The notes: generated from the letters alone by a model not told the origin. 35,392 nt of DNA from Acidiferrobacteraceae bacterium (GCA_002726415.1 PBSU01000017.1:8326-43717); one strand, 5' to 3'. Counted from the first letter of the stretch, positions 16,326 through 25,080 are shown. Numbers and translations are program-made.

Positions 16326-16341
16326 AGCAATATTCGTGCCA
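16326..16341 (-). promoter_or_regulatory. Sigma-54 (-24/-12) promoter of the bd-like/cytochrome operon
   Basis: On the minus strand the sequence reads TGGCACGAATATTGCT, a full match to the sigma-54 consensus TGGCACG-N4-TTGC(A/T). The expected start site is near 16315, giving a leader of about 35 bases before the GTG at 16280. Two upstream dyad sites (16418-16432 and 16459-16473) are at activator-binding distance. No similar site was found in front of the following genes, so this promoter may drive the whole 16 kb series. Confidence 0.85.
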
Positions 16342-16417
16342 ACCTACTGTCAGCTTCACCACCAGCAGATTAAGGCTGATTTACCGTCCCGCTTGGCCAT
16401 CGCCGGGATTGGCCGAT

Positions 16418-16432
16418 GGAACGTTGCGTTCA
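16418..16432. promoter_or_regulatory. Proximal activator dyad of the cytochrome operon
   Basis: GGAACGTTGCGTTCA: arms GGAACG and CGTTCA around a three-base spacer. The arms differ from the perfect palindrome at 25322-25336 by one base. Its centre (16425) lies about 84 bases upstream of the -24 element and 41 bases from the distal site. It is read as a binding site of the NtrC-type regulator encoded at 25485-26867; the assignment is inference. Confidence 0.65.
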
Positions 16433-16458
16433 TAGCGACTGCGAGCAAATAATCCAAT

Positions 16459-16473
16459 GAAACGAACTATTCA
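16459..16473. promoter_or_regulatory. Distal activator dyad of the cytochrome operon
   Basis: GAAACGAACTATTCA, within AACGAACTATTCAATA, which agrees at 15 of 16 bases with AACGAAATATTCAATA upstream of the kinase operon (30277-30292). Its centre (16466) is 41 bases from the proximal site. The same pair spacing recurs at 30234-30289. Confidence 0.65.
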
Positions 16474-16757
16474 ATACCAGGATTGGCGTCGCGGGGCTGA
16501 AACTGATCACCCGCTGACTGCAAACCCCACCCGGTTGCGTAAAAATGACGCAGGAGCGGGCCGAGGCCGACACCGCTAGTGGTGGGGTGAATGCTTGCGG
16601 GCTTGGGGCCCACGAGTCATGAGTGTCGCCGGGAGGCGCACTCAGGCCCCCCCGGAAGAGCGCCCACGGCCTTATTGCGGGAACCTGACGGGGGAACTGC
16701 GTAACCTGGGAAAGTGCGTGTGGCGCAGAACCGATCAGGATCGTTTCTTTTGTAGAT

Positions 16758-19040
16758 TCAATGAGTCACTGACCGGTGAGATGAATAAATCTCACCCAGT
16801 GCATCAATGCAAATCCAGTGAAGCTCTTCCTTGCCTTTATCGCTCAATATCTTCAGCAGGCGCGGTGTGCTTTCAAAATCATTCAACCGTCTTATCGCGT
16901 TTGCAGCGTCATAACGAAGGCCTGCGGAAAAACGGAACAGATTAGCCAGTAACTGGTCTGAAAGTTCCGGGCTTGCCATTGCGGGTGTCAACCCCACCAT
17001 GGCCCTGCGACAAACACTACGATGATCGTCGGCCAACATCCGCGGCAGTTGTTTTGCTGCCATTTCACCGCCGGCCTCTGCCAACGCGCGCACAGCCCAC
17101 TCCCGTACAGTCGCTTGCGGGTCATCCAGCAGCCTGGTTAACGCTTCGTTTAGTGCCGGGCTATCTTGCATTTTACCGATACCGGCCAGCGCATCGATGG
17201 CGCCAAGCCGGATATCCTTATCATCTGACTCCAGGCAATGCAGTATCGGCGCAATGGCCTCGGGATCTCCTATCCGGCTCAGTGCCGCCAAGGCTTCGCG
17301 GATCAATCTCGTATCTGCCCCCTCAAGCACTCCAATCAGGGCCGGTACTGCTGACGAGCCAGGCTCTGCTCTTTGCCCCAACAGGCCAGCCGCCAGCACC
17401 TGTACCGAATGTGCTGCTGCCCGAGCGCCTCCTTGGGCATCCCGTGGTACTGCAGGCCGGGCATTGTGCGGCGTGGTCAAGATAGCGGCCAGCGTGGAGG
17501 TTTGGGCATTGTGCTCGCCCACCAGTTCACGCAACGGTTCGGGGATAGGCGCACTGGACGATAGAGGCTCTGACTCAGCGTTGTCGGCTTCTTGCGCCGC
17601 GTTTTCGGTCGGCAGCGGCATGACCTCAGTGACAGCCCGATCACCATCCAGCAGCGTCAGCAGAAACTGCATTGCTTCTTGGGGGGTTACGAGTTCCGTC
17701 AGGGTTGCCAGAGCCGCCAGTGCCACCGCGTCGTTGCGATCGAACACAGCAAGTTCGAGCGCTTGTAGGGTTTGCTCGCGGGCTGGGTCAGCGATAGCGT
17801 CCCGCTCGCAGACCTGGGTCTGGGCTGCCCCGATGATACTCCCCAGCGCTGTTGCAACCCGCGCGCGCGTGTTCGTATGAAACTGCGGATCATTCAGTAT
17901 TCTTGCCAGATCATGCTCTACCCCCGGCAGCCCCAGGGTACCGAGGGCATTGACGGCCTGGTAACACAGGCGCTCGTCCCCGCTGGAGAGCATCTTCCGC
18001 AACATCGGAAGCGTTTTGGGATCGCCACTGCCACCGAGGATCCTGGTTATTTCCACCTTGAGCTCCAAGTCTGCGTCCGCCACCATCTCGAGCAAGCGTT
18101 CAACGACACCGGGTGCCTGGGCACGAACCAGAATATCGGCGGCCTCGGCCCTGACCTGCCCATCCAGGTCTGTCAACAACAGAGTTAACGGCACTGTTAC
18201 CACTGGATGATCGACCGTTGCAAGCGCCTGACCGGCGCTGATTCGCACTGTCGCGTCCACATCAAGCAGCGCGTTAATCAAAGCCAGGATGACGCTCCCC
18301 GGTTGTCCCGATTGGCTCTCACCGTGCGCCAGTCCCGCCAGCGCTCGAGCGGCTCGTCGTCGCGTCAATGAATCCGAACTGCTGGCCAGTTGTTCCAGCA
18401 GAAATACTTCAGCCTGTCTGTCGTCAAGTTTTGACAGCACCTCAAACCCGCTTTCCTGCAGATCTTCGTAATCGGGGTTAGATAGGACTTCGACCACCGG
18501 TGCCGTGGCCCGGCAATCGCCGATTTCGCCCAGCGCGGTAAGCGCCTGACTCTGAACTTCAAGAGAATCGCCGAATTCGAAATCATCCACCGAAAGGTCA
18601 AGTTGTGGCAGGCCATCTTCGCGCAGGCAACGGATGAGTGGCTCCACCGCCTGTGTGGCGCGAAGTTTGGCCAGCGCGCGTGCCGCCTCGATACGTACCT
18701 CCCCCTCGGGGTCGCCCAGCAGGCTTTCGACCAGCGGCGCCACCGCCCCAGTCTGGCCCAGAGTTCCCAGCGTAACGGCAACATCCAGACGTACATCCGG
18801 GTCGGGGTCGTGTAATAACGCAATCAGGTGCTCGAGCGTGTCCGGGTCGTCCGCCTGCGCCCGGCCCAACGCTCGAACCGCGCAGCATCGTGACAGCGAG
18901 TTGTCCCGCTCCAAAATGCCACACAGAATGCTGATCACCGCATCGCGGGTGTTGTTGGTGTCCACCGGCCGCTGTTCTCGTTTTTCCATCCCGCAATATT
19001 CGCCTGTTATGGTGTTAAGAGCTTCGCTGCCCTCGCTCAT
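16758..19040 (-). CDS. HEAT-repeat (PBS-lyase-type) protein of the reductase operon
   Basis: 760 residues, ATG at 19040. It is built of roughly 12-16 helical repeats of the form ALxxLG(D/x)..AV..L...L.D.D..VR..A..AL, for example DPDVRLDVAVTLGTLG, DPEGEVRIEAARALAKL and DDKDIRLGAIDALAGIG. An acidic and Ser/Pro-rich linker (about residues 480-520) separates two repeat blocks. There is no signal peptide or membrane helix, so it is cytoplasmic. It starts 99 bases after the molybdenum subunit and is probably co-transcribed. Such scaffolds bind proteins, so a role in assembling or holding the reductase before Tat export, like NarJ/TorD but unrelated in sequence, is a reasonable inference. No classical molybdoenzyme chaperone gene is seen in the window. 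Confidence 0.75.
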   Translation of the reverse strand: MSEGSEALNTITGEYCGMEKREQRPVDTNNTRDAVISILCGILERDNSLSRCCAVRALGRAQADDPDTLEHLIALLHDPDPDVRLDVAVTLGTLGQTGAVAPLVESLLGDPEGEVRIEAARALAKLRATQAVEPLIRCLREDGLPQLDLSVDDFEFGDSLEVQSQALTALGEIGDCRATAPVVEVLSNPDYEDLQESGFEVLSKLDDRQAEVFLLEQLASSSDSLTRRRAARALAGLAHGESQSGQPGSVILALINALLDVDATVRISAGQALATVDHPVVTVPLTLLLTDLDGQVRAEAADILVRAQAPGVVERLLEMVADADLELKVEITRILGGSGDPKTLPMLRKMLSSGDERLCYQAVNALGTLGLPGVEHDLARILNDPQFHTNTRARVATALGSIIGAAQTQVCERDAIADPAREQTLQALELAVFDRNDAVALAALATLTELVTPQEAMQFLLTLLDGDRAVTEVMPLPTENAAQEADNAESEPLSSSAPIPEPLRELVGEHNAQTSTLAAILTTPHNARPAVPRDAQGGARAAAHSVQVLAAGLLGQRAEPGSSAVPALIGVLEGADTRLIREALAALSRIGDPEAIAPILHCLESDDKDIRLGAIDALAGIGKMQDSPALNEALTRLLDDPQATVREWAVRALAEAGGEMAAKQLPRMLADDHRSVCRRAMVGLTPAMASPELSDQLLANLFRFSAGLRYDAANAIRRLNDFESTPRLLKILSDKGKEELHWICIDALGEIYSSHRSVTH
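16775..16796. other. Perfect 8-base inverted repeat at the end of the HEAT-repeat gene
   Basis: GGTGAGAT, six bases, ATCTCACC. The stem lies inside the last codons of the HEAT-repeat gene, about 15 bases before its stop codon. No run of T follows in either direction, so it is not a standard intrinsic terminator. It might stabilise the 3' end of the message or be chance. Confidence 0.35.
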
Positions 19041-19139
19041 CTGAAAACAATGACAGAGCGCAAACCGGCGCTGGGCAAGCGCACAGCCCCACTTCGTGCC
19101 CAGGACCTCGCCCCGGTATTGCCAAGGCTGCTCCGCGCG

Positions 19140-21839
19140 CTAGACGATATCCCGCCGCTTGAAACTCATTTGTGAAAACGAGTGCTTGAATACCGACTCA
19201 CCCATCCGCGTTACCCGTGCTGAAGCGATCTTGTAACGGTAGTTCATCGTGATCGGGTCGGGCACCCGCGGCGTAATTACGTTGGCCGGCATTGATGGCT
19301 TGAGAAACTCGCTGAAAGCCACGCCCTGCTTGATCGCCGGTGTCACCATGGCAATCGCCGAGTACGCCCCGGAGACCAATTCGATATGGCCGTCTTTCAT
19401 TAGTCCGGAGAACCACATGTCATCACTCTTGACGCCCAGGTTGAAATTCTTCTGAACCGGCACCCGGCGCGATTCCACCGAGACCAGATCACCAGATTCG
19501 ATACCGCGCACCTGCGCGTCGGCAGGATGAATCTCAATGAAATTCATCGGCCAGCGCTGCTGGGTGTAGGGGCGCCGTTCGTAGTCATCAAAACCAGACT
19601 CCCACAGCTCGTTGATACGCCCGTTGGTTACCCACAGTTCATCCCCCTTGGGTTGCATGAAATCATAAAAATCGGCCCACAGCTTCCATGGCGATTTGAC
19701 CAGGTTCAGCTTGCCGGTCTGGGTCTTGAACGCCAGCAGGCGCTTATTGTGCACCGTGGTGGCTTCCGGCCCAGTATCAGGGATATCTTTGCGGTTGTAA
19801 TCGTGTAATCGCTTGGTCTCGACGATTCGGTCACCGTCCAGTAGCAGGGGCGCTTGTAGGCCCTTGGTGCCGAAGCTACGCAGGAAATCGTGAGCCCGCA
19901 TGCCTTTGCGCCGGGCTACCACCCGAACCGCGTTGTAGTCTTTACGTGAACCCCGGCTAAAGCGGCAGGTTTCCTCGAAGACCTCGTTACTATCCTTCCA
20001 GTCAAAACCCACGAAGCCCATCTTTTTAGCCAGTGAGGCCGCGATCTTCCAGTCGGGCATCGCTTCACCCGGGGCATCACAAAATTTGCCGTACAGGCGC
20101 ACTCGACGTTCCGAGTTGGCACGGGTGAACTCTTCTTCACCCCAACCGGCGGCCGGAAAAACCAAATCTGCATACTGGCTTCCGATGGGATCACGCAGGT
20201 AGATATCCTGGTTCGCGACCACCATTCCGCCCGAGTCTACCCGGCGTTTTAGGGTGTCGATGATGGTCTGTTTGTCGAAACTGCGCACCTGGTGGGGATT
20301 GAACTTGGTCAATTTTTTGAAAGAATCTTCCAGCGCCGAAGAACCGGGCATAGCCTGGATCCAGGTGGTTCCCACCACGTAGGCGAAACGCACGTGACCA
20401 TCCTCAAGCCAGCGGTCCAGATCCAGTCGGTGACGTCGACGACCCGGCACCTTATAGGGTGATTTCCAGGTTGGGTACTTGCCGCCATTGACCCCGCCCC
20501 GCTGATGACCACCCAAACGGGTCATAATCTGACCTGGCCGGCCGCCACAACCGAGTATCACCCCCAGAGTACCGATCGATGCGGTATTGAGGTAGTTATT
20601 CGACCAGTAGCTGCCCTTCTCAATGCAGATCGAGGTCTTGACCCGTTCCCCATTGTCTTTGGGCTTGGCCATCATTTCCGCGGCGCGGTATATTTTTTGC
20701 GGATCGATACCCGCAATCTTCGCGGCGACTTCGACCTTGGATTCTTCCTGCGCCAGCAGCCATTGCTTCCAGTCCTCGAACCCTTTCACCTGGAAATTGC
20801 CCCAGGTGGTGCGCCACTGCCAAGGCGTGTTGCGGGTTCCCTGGCCAAAGCCGGAATCGGTCTCCCAGAAATTGGCGACGTGCTTCTCGATAAACTCAGC
20901 GTCCTCCCAGCCGTTTTCCACGATCACACGTTCGATCGCCATATGCACCACGGTATCCGATCCCGGAACGACATCCAGGTGCAGGCCGCCGTGCTTTTCG
21001 GCATAGGCTACTCCGGCGGTACGCCGTGGATTAACCATGATGACTTTTGTGTGGTTGCCATTAATGCCTTTAAGAATCCAGTGGTTCCACAAAGTGGTCT
21101 TGGTCTCGAAAGGATCGGTGCCCGAAATCAGTACACAATCAGCCAGCGCAAAATCCTCATGAGAGGCGCCAAAGATGTCATAGCCGATATCGACCCACCC
21201 GGGTGCCGAATTAACGAAAGAGGGGTGATCATGGTGCGCCACCGCAGGGCTGTTAATGGCCTTTAACGCCAGCTTGGTCAACGCATAGGTGTTCTCAAAG
21301 TATTGGTATGAGAAATACTTCATGGCCCAGGCTGACTCACCGTGGGTTTTGATTACATGGTTGGATACTTCCGCCGCGATGTCCAAGGCGAAATCCCAGG
21401 TCACCGGCATCAGCAGATCGTTGATCCGGATCATTGGGTGCTGGAGGCGATCCTGGGTGGGCTTTTGCGGGTTATAGACCTTCTGTGCAATACAACCCCC
21501 GCGGATACTGTGGCCCCCGCCCACGTTTACCACCCGTGACTTGTGGTCACCGACGACGGCGATATGGTGCATCTTGCCCTTCCATTTGCCCTGGGTGTAT
21601 TGATTGGGTCCTACCCACCCGCCCTGCCCGGGCCGTAGCGGGTAATTCAATCCCAGTGCATTCTGGCTCCTTTTCGGCCCCCCACTGGGTGCGCCGACTG
21701 GCCAGCGGTACACTTTGAAACCACAGGCCATAACGCAGTAGTCACAGCAGGTGGTGATGACGTCAGCATTCTTTGGCGGCAGAGGAATCTGGTCCTCTGG
21801 TTGATAGAACGGCTGTGAGTCTTTCGCTTTCTTTGACAT
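19140..21839 (-). CDS. idrA: AioA/IdrA-family molybdopterin oxidoreductase, catalytic subunit (iodate reductase type)
   Basis: 899 residues, close to the family's usual 850-900. The N-terminal iron-sulphur site is C32-x2-C35-x3-C39, and the fourth ligand position, about 72 residues later, is Ser (GGHSIRGG), as in the [3Fe-4S]-type arsenite oxidase large subunit, not the Cys of NarG-type enzymes. Molybdopterin-binding segments run through the rest (VLISGTDPFETKT, VNPRRT, GSDTVVHMA, WVTNGR..W). It has no signal peptide; export would rely on the Tat signal of the Rieske partner encoded six bases upstream. The neighbouring pair of dihaem peroxidases is the hallmark that separates iodate reductase (idr) from arsenite oxidase (aio) clusters. 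Substrate is therefore inferred as iodate or a related oxyanion; arsenite oxidation is the main alternative. Confidence 0.82.
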   Translation of the reverse strand: MSKKAKDSQPFYQPEDQIPLPPKNADVITTCCDYCVMACGFKVYRWPVGAPSGGPKRSQNALGLNYPLRPGQGGWVGPNQYTQGKWKGKMHHIAVVGDHKSRVVNVGGGHSIRGGCIAQKVYNPQKPTQDRLQHPMIRINDLLMPVTWDFALDIAAEVSNHVIKTHGESAWAMKYFSYQYFENTYALTKLALKAINSPAVAHHDHPSFVNSAPGWVDIGYDIFGASHEDFALADCVLISGTDPFETKTTLWNHWILKGINGNHTKVIMVNPRRTAGVAYAEKHGGLHLDVVPGSDTVVHMAIERVIVENGWEDAEFIEKHVANFWETDSGFGQGTRNTPWQWRTTWGNFQVKGFEDWKQWLLAQEESKVEVAAKIAGIDPQKIYRAAEMMAKPKDNGERVKTSICIEKGSYWSNNYLNTASIGTLGVILGCGGRPGQIMTRLGGHQRGGVNGGKYPTWKSPYKVPGRRRHRLDLDRWLEDGHVRFAYVVGTTWIQAMPGSSALEDSFKKLTKFNPHQVRSFDKQTIIDTLKRRVDSGGMVVANQDIYLRDPIGSQYADLVFPAAGWGEEEFTRANSERRVRLYGKFCDAPGEAMPDWKIAASLAKKMGFVGFDWKDSNEVFEETCRFSRGSRKDYNAVRVVARRKGMRAHDFLRSFGTKGLQAPLLLDGDRIVETKRLHDYNRKDIPDTGPEATTVHNKRLLAFKTQTGKLNLVKSPWKLWADFYDFMQPKGDELWVTNGRINELWESGFDDYERRPYTQQRWPMNFIEIHPADAQVRGIESGDLVSVESRRVPVQKNFNLGVKSDDMWFSGLMKDGHIELVSGAYSAIAMVTPAIKQGVAFSEFLKPSMPANVITPRVPDPITMNYRYKIASARVTRMGESVFKHSFSQMSFKRRDIV

Positions 21840-21845
21840 ATCCGG

Positions 21846-22406
21846 TCACCCCGTTTTCAGGTTGTCGAAGCGGCCGTAGATCAGGCCAAGCATGCCCACG
21901 GCATAAATATCGTCGCCTTCCAGTTCCAGCAGCACCTGTGGCAGGCTCTCGGTCGCGTGGCCGCCAATAACGATGCCGTGGCGTGTTAAATCAAAACTGG
22001 TCTGGTGCAGCGGGCACGGTCCCAGCGCCTGATCAGGCGCGCTAAATGAACCGGGCCCGTCAAGAGCGCCGCCCATGTGTGTGCACAGGGCGTTGAACGC
22101 AACCACGTTCTGCTTCGGCCCGATGCCGCCGCCAGCCGGTGTGTCCAACGCAAACAGCAGACTATTGGAGTTTTGGGCTTCGTCGGGGTAATTGAACTTA
22201 AGTGGCGTATTAACCTTCAGTGCGCTCAGTTTACCAATCAGCTTACGTGGGTAACGGGCGACTTCCGCCGCCAGGGCCTTGCCATCCAGGCCTGGCAGGC
22301 CAGGCAACAGCACCGTGCTGGCAACCGCCGCGCTTCCACCAAAAAGAAAGGCCCGACGGGTCATGCAGGCGCCTCGTTTTTGACCATCATTAATCGAATT
22401 TGACAT
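21846..22406 (-). CDS. idrB: Rieske [2Fe-2S] subunit of the molybdenum reductase, Tat-exported
   Basis: Start ATG at 22406 with AGGAAA upstream; the open frame extends into the preceding gene but the ribosome site favours this start. 186 residues. The Tat signal TRRAFLFGG (Arg 17-18) is followed by a hydrophobic stretch. The Rieske site is C108-T-H110 and C131-P-L-H134. This is the small-subunit pattern of AioB/IdrB. It lies 13 bases after the peroxidase gene and 6 before the catalytic subunit. It passes electrons between the molybdenum subunit and periplasmic carriers and supplies the export signal for the pair. Confidence 0.88.
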   Translation of the reverse strand: MSNSINDGQKRGACMTRRAFLFGGSAAVASTVLLPGLPGLDGKALAAEVARYPRKLIGKLSALKVNTPLKFNYPDEAQNSNSLLFALDTPAGGGIGPKQNVVAFNALCTHMGGALDGPGSFSAPDQALGPCPLHQTSFDLTRHGIVIGGHATESLPQVLLELEGDDIYAVGMLGLIYGRFDNLKTG

Positions 22407-22419
22407 CGCTTTTTTCCTG

Positions 22420-23652
22420 TTACTGTTGGCCAGCCACAGCCAGATAAGTTTCGAGGCCAATGCGCTTAGCCCGAACCTGGGTTAATCCGGGTACGTTGGG
22501 CATTACGTCGTAAGGTGGCACTTCGGGCAGTTTGAAACGGATCTCATCCCCGCTGATCTCTTCGAGAAATGCCACCAGGGCTTCTTTTTCCTCGTCGCTC
22601 AGGTTCAACGACTTGAGGATGGGGGTTTTATTCTCCAAGCCATGGGTGTTATCGGTGAACTCGTTCTCACCCCCGCCTTCGTTGTAAAAATCAACGACTT
22701 CCTCCAAGGTGTAGAACTGTCCGGCGTGCATATAGGGCGCGGTGTAAGCGAGGTAGCGCAATGGCGCAGTGCGGTGCTTGCCCACGTCCTGCGGCCGCTT
22801 GGTCGAAAAGTAAAGACCAGCATCATCCTTCCAATTTCGATAGTGTTTCTCGTACACGCCCTTGGCATAGTTTTCCCAGCGGAAGGTCACCGTATTGAGC
22901 CCCATCTCCTCCCACTCGAACGGGCGTGGTACGCCCAGGTTGTAATACTTTTCATCCGTCAATGCCGGGCCGTTGTGGCATTCAATGCAATTAGCCTTCC
23001 CTTCAAACAATTGTTTACCTAAAACGGCCGGCGCGGATAGAGCACCGGTATCACCGGCCAGGTAACGATCAAGCGGCGTATCCTGCTGGCTCAGAGTGCG
23101 CTCGAAAGTAGCGATCGCCATCCACGCATCACCCAGGTTGGGCTGTTGGGTTCCAAAAACCTCGCGGAACTTCTCGATGTAGTAAGGGGTTTGCCGCAGC
23201 CGCGCCTCCATGACATCGTCCTCGCCATTTCCTGCCACGGCGCCCTTATTCGCAATGGGCGCCTGCGCTTCCAGGCTCTTGGCGTTTCCCTGCCAGAAAA
23301 GCTTGCCCAGGTAGGCAGTGTTGACTACGGTCTGAGAGTTACGCCAGTGCACTGCACCGGGATAGCCGCGGGAAATCGGATCGTTAAATCCCCAGCCCTG
23401 TTTCGGGTCATGACAGTCACCACAGCTGAGGCTGGCATCACCGGTCATTTTCGGATCAAAAAACAGCATCATGCCAAGGTCGGCCTTGGCCTGGGTAATC
23501 GGATTGTCCAACGGTGCCGGTGGCGGTGGCAACGGCGCCAACGGCGGGTCTTTGTCGGGGTCACCCGCGGCCAGAGCGGCGGGGCCGGCCAGCAGCAGTA
23601 CCGCGGCGAAAGCCACGACCAACGATGACAGCATCTGTGCTTGTGGTTTCAT
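22420..23652 (-). CDS. Dihaem cytochrome c peroxidase (IdrP type), adjacent to the Rieske gene
   Basis: Start ATG at 23652 with GGAGAG five bases upstream; a GTG four codons earlier overlaps that ribosome site and is unlikely. 410 residues: signal peptide about 1-29, a Pro-rich linker (LPPPPAP), and two haem motifs, CGDCH at 77-81 and CIECH at 222-226, within the di-haem peroxidase/MauG fold (LFFDP, RNSQTVVN, FEGKANC, APYMHAGQF). Periplasmic. It would reduce hydrogen peroxide or similar by-products of oxyanion reduction. It is a paralogue of the next gene upstream. Which copy corresponds to IdrP1 and which to IdrP2 was not determined. Confidence 0.87.
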   Translation of the reverse strand: MKPQAQMLSSLVVAFAAVLLLAGPAALAAGDPDKDPPLAPLPPPPAPLDNPITQAKADLGMMLFFDPKMTGDASLSCGDCHDPKQGWGFNDPISRGYPGAVHWRNSQTVVNTAYLGKLFWQGNAKSLEAQAPIANKGAVAGNGEDDVMEARLRQTPYYIEKFREVFGTQQPNLGDAWMAIATFERTLSQQDTPLDRYLAGDTGALSAPAVLGKQLFEGKANCIECHNGPALTDEKYYNLGVPRPFEWEEMGLNTVTFRWENYAKGVYEKHYRNWKDDAGLYFSTKRPQDVGKHRTAPLRYLAYTAPYMHAGQFYTLEEVVDFYNEGGGENEFTDNTHGLENKTPILKSLNLSDEEKEALVAFLEEISGDEIRFKLPEVPPYDVMPNVPGLTQVRAKRIGLETYLAVAGQQ

Positions 23653-23668
23653 GGTTCTCTCCACCGGA

Positions 23669-24823
23669 CTAGTTTTTGACTTCCAGCCAGTTTTCTATGG
23701 GTTCATATTCCAGAGGTATCGCTACTTTTTCTACAGTGGGTGCGGTCGTGCTGCTGAGGCTGCGCAGAAAAGCCACCAGTTGTGCCTGTTCTGACCCGTT
23801 CAGGTCCAGGGGGGTCAGCTCTTTAGCCAACGGGTCATCATGACCGCCTCCAGCAACGTAAAACTCCACCACCTCCTCCAGTGTCTGGAACTGGCCGTTA
23901 TGCATATAGGGTGCCGTGTGTACTGTTTCGCGCAGTGTCGGAGTAATAAAACTGCCGACATCGCGATAATCCTTGCTTACCAGGAAATAGCCCACGTCAC
24001 GGCGCCAGATGTCGGCTTTGGGAACACCGTGGTTGGTGATCACCGCACGGTAAGCAATGTGTCGCAAGGGGTCACGGAAAATATCAAGATTCTCCGGTAC
24101 ACCGGTATTGTGCGGCAGACCATCGGAAAAATAGGGCCCGTTATGGCAGCCGAGACAGCCCGCCTTTCCTTCGAACAACACTCGACCTAATTGCGCCTTC
24201 CCCGAAAGCGTATTACTGTCGAACGGGGCATCTTTTGAAACCAGTGTCCGCATGAAAGCATCCAGCGCCTTACGGCCCCTGCCCGAACTGCACTCGCCAT
24301 TGAAATTCTCCTGGCACATCTGCACATAAACCGGATCCTGTTTCATGCGTTCGTGCATCAATCGCATGTCCATGTTCATCATCATGGTCTCAGTGATCTG
24401 ATCACGCACCACATCGTTGAGGTTGGCCCCCATATGGCCATCCCAGCCCCAGCCGGTCTCAGCGAAGTCCTCCTTGTGAGCCACGTTGATAAGCGTAGGC
24501 GCGTTGCGAAAGTGACGGGTACCGGGGTAGGCATCCGACAGGGCCATCGGCTCGCCACTCTTGTCAGTTTGGCGGGTAAAACCCTGACCCGGATCGTGAC
24601 AGGTGGCGCAACTGATCGCACCATCACCAGAGACGCGCACGTCAAAGAACAGCCGCCGACCCATCTCGGCCAAAGCCGGGCTGGGCGCCTTTTTTTCAGG
24701 TAATGGGCCGATCGCCGGGAAATTCCCGGCTTGAACTCCTGCCGCCATCGCCAGCAAGGCGGTCGAGATCAGGGCACTGACTGCTGTGCGGGTAAACTTA
24801 GAAACGGGCATTATCGATGACAT
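23669..24823 (-). CDS. Dihaem cytochrome c peroxidase (IdrP type), first gene of the reductase operon
   Basis: Start ATG at 24823 (MSSIMPVSKF) with GAGGGG upstream; a longer open frame reaches into the leader but lacks a signal sequence. 384 residues: signal peptide about 1-32, haem motifs CATCH at 72-76 and CLGCH at 223-227, peroxidase-fold segments LFFDVRVSG, FRNAPTLINV and APYMHNGQF. A Met-rich insert (MMMNMDMRLM, about 147-156) lies between the haems, and two extra Cys (about 170 and 178) may form a disulphide. The following gene starts 16 bases later. Periplasmic. It shares the sigma-54 promoter at 25220-25235, nearly 400 bases upstream. Confidence 0.87.
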   Translation of the reverse strand: MSSIMPVSKFTRTAVSALISTALLAMAAGVQAGNFPAIGPLPEKKAPSPALAEMGRRLFFDVRVSGDGAISCATCHDPGQGFTRQTDKSGEPMALSDAYPGTRHFRNAPTLINVAHKEDFAETGWGWDGHMGANLNDVVRDQITETMMMNMDMRLMHERMKQDPVYVQMCQENFNGECSSGRGRKALDAFMRTLVSKDAPFDSNTLSGKAQLGRVLFEGKAGCLGCHNGPYFSDGLPHNTGVPENLDIFRDPLRHIAYRAVITNHGVPKADIWRRDVGYFLVSKDYRDVGSFITPTLRETVHTAPYMHNGQFQTLEEVVEFYVAGGGHDDPLAKELTPLDLNGSEQAQLVAFLRSLSSTTAPTVEKVAIPLEYEPIENWLEVKN

Positions 24824-24840
24824 CACGTCCCCTCTTCTGG

Positions 24841-25080
24841 TTAGTCGGTGTTGGAAAAGACGCAATCCGCGCTTGCCCAAATATTGGCAGCCGTGCTGAC
24901 CCTCGCCTTCCAAAAATCCCCAAACGGGGGTACCAGTAATCGCCTAGAGGTGCGGTTTTAAACACGCAGCTGTCGACCTTGCGCAAAGCCACGGCGTACG
25001 GGTGACTCGGCACCTTCATGAAGTCGAACACGAACCGGGTACTGGTTTTTCGACACGAATCCTGCCGGCAATAACCCGGG
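24841..25080 (-). pseudogene. Decayed remnant of a cupredoxin/regulatory-domain gene in the operon leader
   Basis: The minus-strand translation contains VFDFMKVPSHPYAVAL, then a degenerate stretch, APLGDY and WYPRLGI. This aligns with FMFGFMMAPQHPYAVV, PPGDY and WHPRFGI of the intact gene at 9733-10524. The remnant keeps a Cys but has lost the His of the CEAH motif, lacks the signal peptide and first half, and its frame no longer ends at the matching stop: TAA is one frame off at 24841-24843. It lies inside the predicted transcript of the peroxidase operon. It is probably a former first gene of that operon or a failed duplication. Confidence 0.6.

Larger units (their letters stand above)
16342..16757. 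other. Intergenic control region between the HEAT-repeat gene and the cytochrome operon
   Basis: About 415 bases plus the promoter separate the stop of the HEAT-repeat gene from the dihaem cytochrome gene. No gene is supported here; open frames on both strands lack ribosome sites. It holds the two dyad activator sites listed separately. A small inverted repeat (TGCGT, seven bases, ACGCA) lies at 16536-16552. No intrinsic terminator with a T run was recognised for the upstream operon. Confidence 0.6.

Noticed and set aside
20505-21266. Plus-strand open frame of 253 codons inside the molybdenum subunit gene
   Set aside because: It is antisense to well-conserved molybdopterin-binding segments and has no family features.
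19140-21839. Nitrite oxidoreductase or nitrate reductase alpha subunit
   Set aside because: The fourth iron-sulphur ligand is Ser in a [3Fe-4S]-type site and the partner is a Rieske protein, not a multi-cluster ferredoxin subunit. This points to the AioA/IdrA family.
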